A DNA stretch of 61,617 bases from Acidobacteriota bacterium (GTDB lineage: Bacteria > Acidobacteriota > Blastocatellia > Pyrinomonadales > Pyrinomonadaceae): the NCBI GenBank assembly GCA_023436495.1, contig JAEZIT010000045.1, forward strand, positions 1 to 61,617, in the 5' to 3' direction. The notes below the pieces were generated by a model, which worked only from the letters and a program-made list of their open reading frames with translations, did not search any database and was not told the origin of the DNA. Below, in pieces: positions 34,660-44,800 of this stretch; the stretch's first letter is position 1; each line of letters starts with the position of its first letter. A program made the translations under genes and the position numbers.

Positions 34660-35115
34660 TCAAACTTCACCGTTCAAAACGGTCTCGATCAGCATTCGCT
34701 GTACACGGCTAACGCCGGTGGGAAGATCTTCCAAAGCAAACCACCCAACCTCCATGATCTCACGGCTTCTCACCTCAGCATTGCCTTCGGGCCGGGCCCG
34801 GAACAATATCTCGATATGCCGGTTCACAGTCCTGACTCGGATCATCGAAACGTCCTTCATGCCAAGGCCCGTTTCCTCTTCGATCTCGCGGCGCACCGCG
34901 TCTTCCGGCTGTTCGCTACGATCGATAAATCCGCCTGGCAATCCCCAACTCGCGGCAGGCCGCAGCACGTGGTTCAACAGCAATATCCTTCGATCGTCAT
35001 CAATGATCACCGCTGCGACCGACACGGTGAATTTTGGTTGTGTCGTGCGGATCAGCCGCAGCCGGACCGGCCCGGGCAGCAGTCTCCAGATTGTTCTGAC
35101 AGCTTTTTGGATCAT
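34660..35115 (-). CDS. Nudix hydrolase
   Basis: 151 residues from the ATG at 35115; a TTG-type start 21 bases upstream looks worse. The Nudix box G-x5-E-x7-R-E-x2-E-E-x-G is complete (GGFIDRSEQPEDAVRREIEEETGLG). The fold segments around it (VAAVIIDDDRRILLLNH, ASWGLPGG) are standard. Family members cleave nucleoside diphosphates linked to another group. It precedes a phosphoribosyltransferase, so a nucleotide-salvage or sanitation role is plausible but not proven. Confidence 0.9.
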   Translation of the reverse strand: MIQKAVRTIWRLLPGPVRLRLIRTTQPKFTVSVAAVIIDDDRRILLLNHVLRPAASWGLPGGFIDRSEQPEDAVRREIEEETGLGMKDVSMIRVRTVNRHIEILFRARPEGNAEVRSREIMEVGWFALEDLPTGVSRVQRMLIETVLNGEV

Positions 35116-35194
35116 ATAGCTTGGCGCACGTCGCAATTTTACGGTACTGCTCGCGTCTATGGGTTATATTATCAGGCGGAGCTAGATCCCTGTT

Positions 35195-35773
35195 ATGAGA
35201 CTACGAATATTAAAGTCGCTCGCCGTGATCGCGGCATTACTGTCGATCGCCGTTGCAGCCGCGGCCCAACGAAGCGGCGGCGGTGCTATTCTTGCGATCG
35301 ATGAGCCGCCTGATGCCGCTCGTGCCGCGCGCGGCGGAGGCGGAATGGCAACGCAGGACGAATCGAAGTCCGACCCTCCGCGCTCGGGCTCAGCCAAACG
35401 ATCGCGTCCGCCGGCAAAACGCGTTGCCGTGCGCAAAACTCCGACATCGCGCCCCACGCCAAGGGCTTGGGACGGCTTCGTCGTCGGCGATAAGTATACT
35501 TTCCTGAATTTCGAGGTGGTCTCCGCCGCGAAACCCTACCACACCCGCGAAGCAAAGGCCTCGGGTGCGTCCGGGCTAGTCCAGGTTGAGGTCCTGATCG
35601 ACGAACGCGGAAATGTTGTATCGGCAAGGGCGCGGACAGGGAACAAGCTTTTGCATCCCGAGGCGGAACGAGCCGCTCTGGAATCTAAATTCAACAAACC
35701 GATGGTTTACGGCAAGCCGGCGCGTGCTGTCGGCTTTCTGGTTTATCGTTTTGGCTCAGAAGAGATCGATTGA
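35195..35773 (+). CDS. Exported TonB C-terminal domain protein
   Basis: 192 residues. A signal peptide (MRLRILKSLAVIAALLSIAVAAAAQ) is followed by a basic, Pro/Ser-rich linker (about 45-90) and a TonB-fold C-terminus (about 110-190: VSAAKPYHTREAKASGASGLVQVEVLIDERGNVVSARARTGNKLLHPEAERAALESKFNKPM...VGFLVYRF). The predicted signal peptide ends at AAAQ, so it may be a periplasmic TonB-fold protein rather than an anchored energy transducer. The downstream SRA-like frame begins close to or overlaps its end. Confidence 0.82.
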   Translation: MRLRILKSLAVIAALLSIAVAAAAQRSGGGAILAIDEPPDAARAARGGGGMATQDESKSDPPRSGSAKRSRPPAKRVAVRKTPTSRPTPRAWDGFVVGDKYTFLNFEVVSAAKPYHTREAKASGASGLVQVEVLIDERGNVVSARARTGNKLLHPEAERAALESKFNKPMVYGKPARAVGFLVYRFGSEEID

Positions 35774-36188
35774 ATCTGCGACCGGTGGTCTTTCGCCTGG
35801 TTTCCAACCCGGCCGCGTCTATACGTGGGCGGAAGTTTCGCGAATTCACAGGGTCCGCAACGGCGTCTATCACCGAAATGGCCGGCTTTTCTCTCTGCTG
35901 ACGGATTTCGGCCGTATCAATCCTTGTTACCCGGATTTTCACGGCTCTACGGCGGAGACTATCTTCTACACCGGATCGGGACGTCGGGGCGATCAGAAAC
36001 TCGATCCGCCGAACCGAGCTCTTATTGCGGCCGTCGAAAGCGACGTGACCGTTCCGCTTTTTAACAAGCTTGCCGTCGGACGCTGGGAATTCACGGGCCT
36101 CTGGGCCGTGATCGCCGCAAACTATGTATTCGACGAGACCGAGGCCCGCATGATATGGCAGTTCACGCTGCAAAAAAGCCTTGATTGA
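35751..36188 (+). CDS. Small SRA-like (ScoMcrA-SRA-type) protein, start uncertain
   Basis: About 145 residues if it starts at the TTG at 35751. The frame stays open upstream to an ATG at 35613, but that stretch overlaps the TonB gene and looks like read-through of another frame. The convincing part starts near YTWAEVSRIH and contains IFYTGSGRRGDQKLDPPNRAL, VPLFNKLAVGRWEFTGLWAV and a final IWQFTLQ. This Tyr-Thr-Gly-x-Gly-x2-Gly-Asp-Gln then Asn-Arg-Ala pattern resembles the SRA domain of ScoMcrA-type modification-dependent endonucleases. No HNH nuclease domain is fused and none is adjacent. Identification rests on pattern memory and is tentative. Confidence 0.5.
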   Translation: MAQKRSIESATGGLSPGFQPGRVYTWAEVSRIHRVRNGVYHRNGRLFSLLTDFGRINPCYPDFHGSTAETIFYTGSGRRGDQKLDPPNRALIAAVESDVTVPLFNKLAVGRWEFTGLWAVIAANYVFDETEARMIWQFTLQKSLD

Positions 36189-36208
36189 CCGACGTCATTT
36201 CGTATACT
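36181..36208 (+). promoter_or_regulatory. Candidate sigma-70 promoter for the S9 peptidase gene
   Basis: TTGATT (36181-36186), a 16-base spacer and TATACT (36203-36208) lie 44 bases before the ATG, which has a good AGGAG ribosome-binding site. The -35 overlaps the end of the SRA-like gene. Confidence 0.4.
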
Positions 36209-36251
36209 GTTTGCTGACTGCAAATTCACTTCAACCTATAGGAGAAAGATC

Positions 36252-38261
36252 ATGAAGCCGATTTACCGTCTTTCATTCGCATTCGCGTTCTTGTCCGCGT
36301 CATTTTCTATCGTTTCAGCACAGCAGCCGGCTGCCTGGACGCCGGAAATGCAGGTGAAGACAAAAGTGCTTGGGTCGCCGAGCATGTCACCCGACGGAAA
36401 ACGCGTCGTTTATACCATCAACGAAGCGGTAACATCACCCGAGAAAAGCGAGTACGTTACGCAGATCTGGATCGCTGGCATCGACGGGAAAGACGGTTAT
36501 CAGTTGACCTACGGTGACAAATCGTCGACGAACCCCAAATGGTCACCCGATGGTCGCATGATCGCCTTTACATCGAGTCGGAAGGACAATCGGAACAATC
36601 TCTTCATCCTTCGGCTGACCGGCGGCGAAGCCGAACAGATCACAGACGGAAAAGGTGGCGTCGGCAACTTCGAATGGTCGCCGGACTCGCGTCGGATCGC
36701 CTATACCATGTCCGACGCAAAGACGGACGATGAGGAAAAGAACGACAAGGGCCGCAACGATTTTCGTTGGGTGGACGAGAATACAAAGCTCGCACGCCTC
36801 TTTGTCGTTTCGGTCGACAAAGACGGTGAGGGCAAACGCGAACCGAAAAGGCTGGGCGCGCTCGAACGCAGTATCGCCTCGTTCGACTGGTCGCCGGATG
36901 GACGATCCATCGTCTTTTCGCACGTGAAATCGCCGGTTGCAGATCATTGGCCGACGGCGGACATATCCATCGTCGACGTTGACTCGACCGCGGTCCGCAG
37001 CCTTGCAGAAACTGCGGCGGCTGAGGAATCGCCGATATATTCACCCGACGGCCGCCAGATCGCCGCCACTGTCAGCGACCTGCCGGTGCGCTGGGCTCAA
37101 AGTTATCGTATTGCGGTCTATCCGGCTGCGGGCGGAGCGCCGAAGATGCTGCCGCTTTCATACGATGGCCAGCCGAACATCATAGGCTGGACGCCCAATG
37201 GGACAAAGATCCTTTTCTCCGAGCCGAAATGGACCGGTACCGCCCTTTACGAAGCAGACCCCGCCGCGGGAACGGTTCGTGAGCTTGATTTCCAAAACGC
37301 CGCGATCAGTTCCGTAAATATGACGCGGCTCGCTGGCGGTCACGCCCTCGCGATGGTCGTGCAGCGGACAAATGCCCCACAGGAAGTATTTGCACTTGTC
37401 CCCGGCACCGGACTCGTGCAAGTATCGCGGGCAAACGGCCACGCGGTTGCGATTCCCGTCGGCAGGACCGAAGTCGTTAAATGGAAGAGCAAGGATGGCC
37501 GTGAGATCGAGGGCCTGCTTACGTATCCGAACGGATACGCTGTCGGTACAAAGGTCCCGCTGATCCTGAATATCCACGGCGGTCCGGCAGGCGTTTTTCA
37601 GCAATCATTCATTGGCGGCCGGGGCGTGTATCCGCTCGCGGCATTCGCGTCGCGCGGTTACGCGGTGCTTCGGCCCAATCCTCGCGGCTCGAGCGGCTAC
37701 GGAACCGAATTTCGCCGTGCGAACATTAAGGACTGGGGCGGAATGGACTATGAAGATCTTATGTCAGGCGTAGACCACGTGATCGCGATGGGCGTCGGCG
37801 ATCCGGAGCGGCTAGGCGTTATGGGCTGGAGTTATGGCGGCTATATGACCTCGACGATCATAACAAAGACCAAGCGGTTTAAAGCGGCTTCGGCGGGGGC
37901 ACCCGTTACCAATCTCATGAGTTTTAACGGCACTGCGGACATTCCCGGGTTCGTGCCGGATTATTTCGGCGGCCAATTCTGGGAAAGCCCCGAGGTCTAT
38001 GCGAAACACTCGGCAATGTTCAATATCAAGGGAGTTTCGACACCGACACTGATCCAGCATGGGGACGCCGACATTCGTGTGCCTATCTCGCAGGGATACG
38101 AGCTCTATAACGCTCTTAAAGCACAAGGCGTGCCGACGCGGATGCTTGTCTTGCCGCGGCAGCCGCACGGCCCGAACGAGCCGAAGATGCAGATCGCCGC
38201 AATGCAGAGCAACCTTGATTGGTTCGACAAGTACCTCGGGCCGGCCTCTGCGGCAAAGTGA
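36252..38261 (+). CDS. S9 family peptidase (acylaminoacyl-peptidase / DPP-like)
   Basis: 669 residues. A signal peptide (cleavage near VSAQQ) precedes a WD40-like/PD40 beta-propeller with repeated SPDGRxIAF-type units (about 45-380) and a C-terminal alpha/beta hydrolase. The nucleophile is in GWSYGGYMTS (Ser about 526), the Asp in GDADIRVPIS and the His in PRQPHGP. The oxyanion/HGGP segment is NIHGGPAG and RPNPRGSSGYG. Family members cleave short oligopeptides; export suggests scavenging of peptides. It converges on a GNAT-like gene with eight bases between stops. Confidence 0.94.
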   Translation: MKPIYRLSFAFAFLSASFSIVSAQQPAAWTPEMQVKTKVLGSPSMSPDGKRVVYTINEAVTSPEKSEYVTQIWIAGIDGKDGYQLTYGDKSSTNPKWSPDGRMIAFTSSRKDNRNNLFILRLTGGEAEQITDGKGGVGNFEWSPDSRRIAYTMSDAKTDDEEKNDKGRNDFRWVDENTKLARLFVVSVDKDGEGKREPKRLGALERSIASFDWSPDGRSIVFSHVKSPVADHWPTADISIVDVDSTAVRSLAETAAAEESPIYSPDGRQIAATVSDLPVRWAQSYRIAVYPAAGGAPKMLPLSYDGQPNIIGWTPNGTKILFSEPKWTGTALYEADPAAGTVRELDFQNAAISSVNMTRLAGGHALAMVVQRTNAPQEVFALVPGTGLVQVSRANGHAVAIPVGRTEVVKWKSKDGREIEGLLTYPNGYAVGTKVPLILNIHGGPAGVFQQSFIGGRGVYPLAAFASRGYAVLRPNPRGSSGYGTEFRRANIKDWGGMDYEDLMSGVDHVIAMGVGDPERLGVMGWSYGGYMTSTIITKTKRFKAASAGAPVTNLMSFNGTADIPGFVPDYFGGQFWESPEVYAKHSAMFNIKGVSTPTLIQHGDADIRVPISQGYELYNALKAQGVPTRMLVLPRQPHGPNEPKMQIAAMQSNLDWFDKYLGPASAAK

Positions 38262-38269
38262 CCCGTTGA

Positions 38270-38833
38270 TCAGGGCTCTTCCGGAAGATGCATGTCCTCT
38301 AGTTTGAGGATCATCGCCCGATCATGCCCGAAAAAATAATTCTCGTCGCTTCCCGGTTCGATGTCGCCAAGCTTTTTCCATCCGAACAGCGGTAGCGGCA
38401 GATGTCTGTGTGAATATGCAGTCGCGATCGCGAACGATATATTGTGGTCGCGCTGATATTGCATTCGGACCGTATCGAACGCGAACCTCAGCCTTGCTAC
38501 ATCCCTGTATTCCGGCATCGTACAGCGGTGCGAGTACAGCAGAAACGGCCGGGCGGCGGGAAGTTCGAACCGTTCGAAGATCTTCCAATACGGAAGTTCT
38601 TCCAGACTGTTCAAAACGGCAACGCGCGCAGCGGCGATCATATCGCCGTCCGCGTCGTTTGCTACCCAATGTACACCCTTTTCATCCAGCGGGTCCTTGA
38701 ACCCGTCCGGGAATGTTTCCGTATTTATGGGCGTCGGACTCGGGAGGTCCGCCCATGCTATTGTTCTGAGTTTGTAAACTTCCGTAAGCCGTTCATTGTC
38801 GGTGAGGATCTCCGGCAATGTAAAATCCTTCAT
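38270..38833 (-). CDS. GNAT-fold N-acetyltransferase-like protein
   Basis: 187 residues. The pattern resembles GNAT: an N-terminal LTEVYKLRTIAWAD helix, a middle strand with GDMIAAARVAVLNS, then an acyl-CoA-type segment LYSHRCTMPEYRDVARLRFAFDTVRMQYQ (the usual V/I-x-R/Q-x-x-G/A loop is unclear) and a C-terminal LFGWKKLGDIEP. The clear P-loop motif R/Q-x-x-G-x-G/A is not visible, so I call it GNAT-like rather than assigning a substrate. It is a single gene with no same-strand partner. Confidence 0.6.
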   Translation of the reverse strand: MKDFTLPEILTDNERLTEVYKLRTIAWADLPSPTPINTETFPDGFKDPLDEKGVHWVANDADGDMIAAARVAVLNSLEELPYWKIFERFELPAARPFLLYSHRCTMPEYRDVARLRFAFDTVRMQYQRDHNISFAIATAYSHRHLPLPLFGWKKLGDIEPGSDENYFFGHDRAMILKLEDMHLPEEP

Positions 38834-39085
38834 AGAGTATCGTGAGCTTGTAATTATCTGCGGGCGGTTACTTCGATTCGCCCGGTGTCATTAATACTAG
38901 TACTTTTCTTTGCTCTTCGCACCCCGGCTGCAGCCGTCTGCAACACTTTTTACGACTCGGCACGCAAACAAGGGCAAATATCCTTAAAATAGTTAATTCA
39001 AGACGTATTCCGGATCTGAAACCTGTTTGTTAATTGCCCGCGAATTGTGCAAAATATCCAACAGCGAACTACGATCCAAGCATTT

Positions 39086-40294
39086 ATGACCACTGACGAA
39101 CAACTGCAGATCCTCAAAAAAGGCTCCGTGGATCTTATCCGTGATGAAGATCTCGTAACAAAGCTCGAACGATCCGCGAAGACCGGCAAACCGCTGCGAA
39201 TAAAACTGGGCGCCGATCCGACCGCGCCGGACATCCATCTCGGTCACACGGTAGTAATTCGCAAACTCAAGGCGTTTCAGGAACTTGGCCACACCGTCAT
39301 TTTCCTGATCGGAGATTTTACGGGAATGATCGGTGACCCGACAGGTAAATCCGTGACGCGGCCGCCATTGTCGCGTGAAGAGATAATCGCGAACGCCGAA
39401 ACCTATAAGACTCAGATATTTAAGTTGCTCGATCCCGAGAAGACCGAGATCCGATTCAACTCCGAATGGATGGAAAAATTCACGGCGTCCGATTTTGTCC
39501 GGCTCACGTCGAAAACGACCGTTAAACAGATCTTAGAACGCGACGACTTTGAAAAGCGAATGAGCGAGGAAAAGCCGATCGCGCTTCACGAACTGCTTTA
39601 CCCGCTGGTACAGGGTTACGATTCGGTTGCACTCGAAGCGGACGTCGAACTCGGTGGTACAGACCAGCGTTTCAACCTGCTGATGGGCCGCAACCTGCAG
39701 CGCGAATTCGGCCAGGAACCGCAGGTAATTATGACGACACCGCTGCTCGAAGGGCTCGACGGTGTCCAGAAAATGTCGAAATCGCTTAATAATTACATTG
39801 GGATCGACGAAAGTCCGGACCAAATGTTCGGCAAGGTAATGTCCGTGTCGGACGAGTTGATGTGGCGCTATTACGAATTGTTGACAGATACATCTATTGA
39901 CGAGATAAACGCTCTTAAATTTCGCTGTGAGGCCGGCGACGAACATCCGCGCGACCTTAAGGTCAACCTCGCGAAGCTGATCATCGCCGATTTTCATTCG
40001 GCGCAGGCAGCGGATAAAGCCGAAGATGAATTCAACCGGCGGTTCGTCCAAAAGGAGATTCCGGAAGAAATTGACGAACGGTCGCTCGAAGCCGGATCGT
40101 ACAAACTCGTGGAGCTGCTGACCGCAGCGGAACTTGCCGATTCAAAAGGCGAGGCGAAACGCCTTATCACGCAGGGCGGCGTAAAGGTCAACGGCGAAAA
40201 GGTTTTAGAGCCGGCAAAGGAGATCGGGGTCAATGGCGATGGGGTGCTGATACAGGTCGGTAAACTCAAGTTTCTAAAGATAGTTGCCGGATAA
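39086..40294 (+). CDS. tyrS: Tyrosyl-tRNA synthetase
   Basis: 402 residues from the ATG at 39086; an in-frame GTG at 39047 would add 13. Class I motifs: PDIHLGHT (HIGH signature) and VQKMSKSLNNYIG (KMSKS). The tyrosine/ATP site segments (KLGADPTAP, GGTDQRFNLLMGR) and a C-terminal S4 RNA-binding domain (about 340-400, LITQGGVKVNGEKVLEP) are complete. This is the TyrRZ-like bacterial form. It attaches tyrosine to tRNA-Tyr. No T-box leader is seen upstream. Confidence 0.96.
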   Translation: MTTDEQLQILKKGSVDLIRDEDLVTKLERSAKTGKPLRIKLGADPTAPDIHLGHTVVIRKLKAFQELGHTVIFLIGDFTGMIGDPTGKSVTRPPLSREEIIANAETYKTQIFKLLDPEKTEIRFNSEWMEKFTASDFVRLTSKTTVKQILERDDFEKRMSEEKPIALHELLYPLVQGYDSVALEADVELGGTDQRFNLLMGRNLQREFGQEPQVIMTTPLLEGLDGVQKMSKSLNNYIGIDESPDQMFGKVMSVSDELMWRYYELLTDTSIDEINALKFRCEAGDEHPRDLKVNLAKLIIADFHSAQAADKAEDEFNRRFVQKEIPEEIDERSLEAGSYKLVELLTAAELADSKGEAKRLITQGGVKVNGEKVLEPAKEIGVNGDGVLIQVGKLKFLKIVAG

Positions 40295-40393
40295 TTGCCG
40301 AATATCATGCCCGCGCGCGTTTGCGTTTCGCGGCCGAATTATATAATTTATTCCCATCCTCACCGTACAGTCCGGCATCAAACTTGATTCCGA

Positions 40394-41254
40394 ATGAAGA
40401 TCAGAAGCATAAGACGAGGCAGGCTTACAGGACAGTGGACACGGTTCGCTGGTTCTGAAACACCTTTGCGCGAGATCGCGGGCAATCTCTCGCGCGTTGC
40501 AAAATACGCGATCGAGGAAGCCAACAGCCTTACCCTCGAATCCGTCGAAGTTAAGCTTCCGCGGCTGCCTAAAAAACTTGACGGGCTTCGCATCATTCAT
40601 CTTTCCGATATCCATCACAGCCCGTTCACCGGCCTTGACCATATCGCGCGCGCCGTAAAGATAGCGAACCGGCTCAAACCTGATATGTTCGTCCTTACGG
40701 GCGATTATGTTTCGCACGAGACTGAATATATCGAGCCGGTCGCAAACGTCCTTGGCGAACTGCGTTCCGAGTTCGGCACACACGCATGCCTTGGGAATCA
40801 CGATCACTGGACCGATCCGGCAGCCGTGACGCATCATTTTCGGCGATCAGGCATTAACATGATGATCAACGAAGGCTTTCGATTAGAAGCCCGCGGAGCA
40901 TCGCTCTGGATCGCGGGTGTCGATGATTATATGGTCGGCAAGACCGACGTGCCCGCATCGCTTCGCGGCTCGTATCCGGACGAAATGAAGCTTCTGCTCG
41001 CGCACAATCCGATCATTTTCCGCCAAGCCGTCCGTCAGGGCATCGACCTTGTCCTTAGCGGCCACACGCACGGCGGCCAGGTGAAGATCCGCGACACAGA
41101 ACGCGCGATCCTGCGTCGTCGAAAATTGACCAGCGGGCTCCATAGCCGCAAACAGTCGCAGATCTACATCACACGCGGCATTGGCACCGTCGTGCTTCCG
41201 ATCCGCTACCAATGTCCTCCCGAAATTAGCCTGCTCGAACTTCGTGCGGTATAA
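40394..41254 (+). CDS. Calcineurin-like metallophosphoesterase (YaeI/UDP-DAGN-like)
   Basis: 286 residues. The five blocks of the family are present: IIHLSDIHHSPF (D-x-H), FVLTGDYV (GD), CLGNHDHW (GNHD), LLAHNP and LVLSGHTHGGQV (GHxH). The N-terminal ~45 residues are basic and may associate with the membrane, as in YaeI-type phosphodiesterases. Substrate unknown. It sits between tyrS and pgsA on the same strand, about 100 and 50 bases away. Confidence 0.9.
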   Translation: MKIRSIRRGRLTGQWTRFAGSETPLREIAGNLSRVAKYAIEEANSLTLESVEVKLPRLPKKLDGLRIIHLSDIHHSPFTGLDHIARAVKIANRLKPDMFVLTGDYVSHETEYIEPVANVLGELRSEFGTHACLGNHDHWTDPAAVTHHFRRSGINMMINEGFRLEARGASLWIAGVDDYMVGKTDVPASLRGSYPDEMKLLLAHNPIIFRQAVRQGIDLVLSGHTHGGQVKIRDTERAILRRRKLTSGLHSRKQSQIYITRGIGTVVLPIRYQCPPEISLLELRAV

Positions 41255-41304
41255 TTTGCCCGCATAGCAATAAAATTTTCGGGGCGGTCGCCGCCCGCTG
41301 CCGC

Positions 41305-41892
41305 ATGAATTCGATCCTTACAATACCGAATCTACTTACCTTTCTGCGAATGGCGCTGATCCCCGTTTTTGCCAGCCTGCTGTTTTACGGTTACAGCGGC
41401 TGGGCGCTGATCGTTTTCGTGGTCGCCGGCGTATCCGACGGTGTAGACGGATTTCTGGCACGCAAATTCGACCAAACGTCCGAACTCGGCACCATCCTCG
41501 ATCCGATCGCCGATAAATTACTGATGACGACGGCGTTCATTATCCTTACGATGCCGAACGTCCTTCAACCCGAACGACATTTGCCCGTTCCGTTCTGGGT
41601 CACGGCTGCCGTGATCGGACGCGACGTTCTGATCATCACCGTCGCCGGCGCGATCAATATCATGACAGGATTTCGCGGATTCAAGCCTTCATGGCTCGGA
41701 AAGCTCAGCACGCTCGTGCAGGTGGCCGCCGTCGGGCTCATACTTCTCGCCGCGGTGTCCGATTACAGCTTCTATCTGCCGACGGTTTACGTGATCGTCG
41801 TCCTGCTCGCTTTCGCCTCGGGCGTCCACTACATTTTCCACGTTGCCAGATTAATAAAGGAAGAAGAGAGAAGTTCCGATAAAGCACGCTAA
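41305..41892 (+). CDS. pgsA: CDP-diacylglycerol--glycerol-3-phosphate 3-phosphatidyltransferase
   Basis: 195 residues. The CDP-alcohol phosphotransferase motif D-G-x2-A-R-x8-G-x3-D-x3-D is complete in SDGVDGFLARKFDQTSELGTILDPIADK. It has several membrane segments (about 10-40, 75-95, 105-130, 145-185). It makes phosphatidylglycerophosphate for phosphatidylglycerol. The stop codon overlaps the stop of the convergent hybrid kinase by four bases. Confidence 0.93.
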   Translation: MNSILTIPNLLTFLRMALIPVFASLLFYGYSGWALIVFVVAGVSDGVDGFLARKFDQTSELGTILDPIADKLLMTTAFIILTMPNVLQPERHLPVPFWVTAAVIGRDVLIITVAGAINIMTGFRGFKPSWLGKLSTLVQVAAVGLILLAAVSDYSFYLPTVYVIVVLLAFASGVHYIFHVARLIKEEERSSDKAR

Positions 41893-44800
41893 GTCTTCGA
41901 TCTGCTGCGGCGCCGAACCCTTTTGATCGCTCTCATCAATACGTCCAGTTCGACCGGCTTTGATATATGCGCCGAAAAACCCGCGGCCAGAGCCCTTTGC
42001 CGGTCGTCTTCCGAAACATATGCCGTCATTGCGATCGCCGGAATTTGCTTACCCTTCGGTGTACGGTACTCCGTCATCCGCTCTAACAATTCATGACCGT
42101 CCATTTCCGGCATTCCCAGGTCGCTGATCAGCAGGTCGATCTTTTCCGTTCCGAGTTTTTCTAAAGCCTCTTTCGCGGAAGCCGCCGTAGTGACCGAGGC
42201 ATTTTGTTTCTCCAGGAACCGCGCGATCGGGATCAGGCTGTCCTGATCGTCGTCCACAAGCAGAATATGGATGCCGGACAGCAAATTCACGTCCGGCTCA
42301 GCCAGCGGCATGCTCGCTGCAGCGTCTGCATTGCCGTTCAGCAGCGGTAGAAGGATAGTGAATTTCGAGCCCTGATTCTCGCCCCCGCTCTCTGCGCGAA
42401 TGCTGCCGCCGTGAAGGTGCACGATCGTGCTTACAAGCGTCAATCCTAGGCCCAAGCCTGAAAAGCTGCGTCGCGCGGAGGCGTCTGCCTGCCTGAACCG
42501 GTCGAATATATAAGGTAGAAAATCGGGTGAAATGCCCACGCCCGTGTCGCTTACGGTGATCTTTACGTGGTCGCCGAGTGGCTGAAGCAAGACGCTTACA
42601 CGGCCGCCTTTCGGCGTGAATTTGATCGCGTTCTGTACCAGGTTCGCTATCATCTGCTGCAGACGAAGCGGGTCGCCATGGATCGGAATCTCAACGTCCG
42701 GAGCAGAATAGGTCAATTCCAGTGTGCTCGTCTCGACCATTGGGCCAAACGATTCGACGGCGGCCTTTGCTACCTTCGATAGATCCGTAGGTTCGCGTTC
42801 GATCTTCATTTTTCCCGAAATAATTCTGGAAACGTCCAGAAGATCTTCGATCAGCCCATTCTGAAGACGGGTGTTTCTTTCTATAACTTCGAGGGCGCGT
42901 TCGGTAAGCTCGGCGTCGAGCGACTCGCTTCTGAGCATTCGGATCCACCCAAGCATCGAATTGAGCGGCGTCCGGAGCTCATGCGACAGGATCGACAGGA
43001 ACTCGTCCTTCATCCGGTTCGCCGCTTCCGCTTCTGCACGGGCCTCCTCGGCGGACCTCAACAATTGCTCCAGGTTTGCCTGGCTTTCGCGCAGGGCCGC
43101 ATCGATCCTCATTTTCTCGACCGCTATCCACGTACGCTCCGCGACCGCTTCGACGAACACCACCTCTTCTTTTGCCCATTTTCGCGGCACGTCGTCGCTT
43201 ACCCGGAACGAGGCGACCCATCGCCCTTCGCGCATCATCGGCACCGCGATATAGGCACGCTCTCCGGCCGGTCCGTAAGTGCCGTCATAAACTTCGACCG
43301 TTCTCGGGTGGGTCTTCGTATCTTCGTTGACCACGGTCTTCCCTGACGCCATGAGCGCGGTCGATTCTGTGCTGTATTCCGACAATTTATGCGTTCCCGC
43401 GGCAGTGCCCGTGCGTACGTAATCGCGATGGGGAACCTCGAGGAGCTGGTCCTCGTCCACCTCGTTGAAAACGCATCGCTGTGCCGATAGAAGCGTGCCG
43501 ACGCTCCGCGCGACTTTGGAAAGGAGCTCCGACGGCACCTCGGTCGTGCGGATTATTTCGTAGATCTCGTTCATCGTTCTGACGAACATCTCCGTGCGCT
43601 TTCGTTCCGTCACGTCGCTGAATAATATGCCGACCTTTTTTTCGTCCGGCATACCGATCCTGAATGCGTAGACGTCATACCAACGCCCGAGGGCGCGTGC
43701 TTCGCTAACGAACCGCTCGGGATCGCCAGTCCGAGCAATTCTCCCGTAGATATCGAACCAATATTGCTCATGATCGGGTAAGATATCTCTGATTCTCTTG
43801 CCTTTTGCATCCAACAAGCCCGTCTGACGTTCGAACGAAGGGTTCAGTTCAAGAAACTCGTAGTCGACTGGCTGTCCCGCGTTGTCGAAGATCATTCTGA
43901 CCGTGCAGAAGCCTTCGTCGATCGATTCGAAGATCGTGCGGTATCGTTCCTCCGATGATCGCATTGATTGTTCGGCGCGTTCGCGATTTTCCGCTTCGAT
44001 ATGGCTGTTGATGATAACGCCAGCGGTTTGCGCTACGATCTCTGCCAACTCGATCTCGCGCGGCAGCGGTTCACGCGGCGTTCGAAAGTACATTGCAAAG
44101 GTGCCGACCCATTTGTTTTCGCGGGTTTCGATCGGAAACGACCAACAGGCCCGAACATTATATTTTTCAGGCAGCTCGATCAGGGAGGCCCACCTCGGTT
44201 CTTTGCGCACGTCCGGGGTGATAATTGGCAAACCCATCGGCACCGCAAGGCCGCATGCTACCGAATCTTCGCCGATACGAAATCCGTCCACTTCGCGCAA
44301 GTACGATTCGGCCATATCGCCCGCGCCGTAAACCGGACTCAGTTTTTCACCATTCGGGTCGGCGATGTAGAAGGCGGTACGGGCCTCACCGTCCGTCTCC
44401 TCCTTCACCAGTCGAGCGAGAACGTCAAGGGATGCCGCCAGCGACGAACCTTTTATCGCCGATTGTAAGGCTTCCTTCTGCGCGCGCATCCGCTCTTGAT
44501 TGATCTGAAGGGCTTCTTCGGCACGCGCGCGTTCAATTGTCGCCCAAACGCGATCCGCAGTCTCCTCCGCCAGGACCGTTTCGAACTGCGTCCAATCCCT
44601 GGGCGTTCCCTGCGCTATGCAAAATACTCCCACCGTACGCCCTTCCTTTACGATCGGAACGTCCACGAAAGATAGTATCTTTAGCTCGAGACACAGCTCT
44701 CTGAACACTTCGTCCAATTGGTCCGAATTGCGCGCATCGCGGACCACGAACGGGACGCCCGCACTTACGGCGGCTTTGACCGCAGGAAGATCATCCAGCG

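Noticed and set aside
35613..35750. Upstream extension of the SRA-like frame to an ATG inside the TonB gene
   Set aside because: The extra residues are Arg/Ser/Trp-rich and lie opposite phase to a conserved TonB domain; unlikely to be translated.
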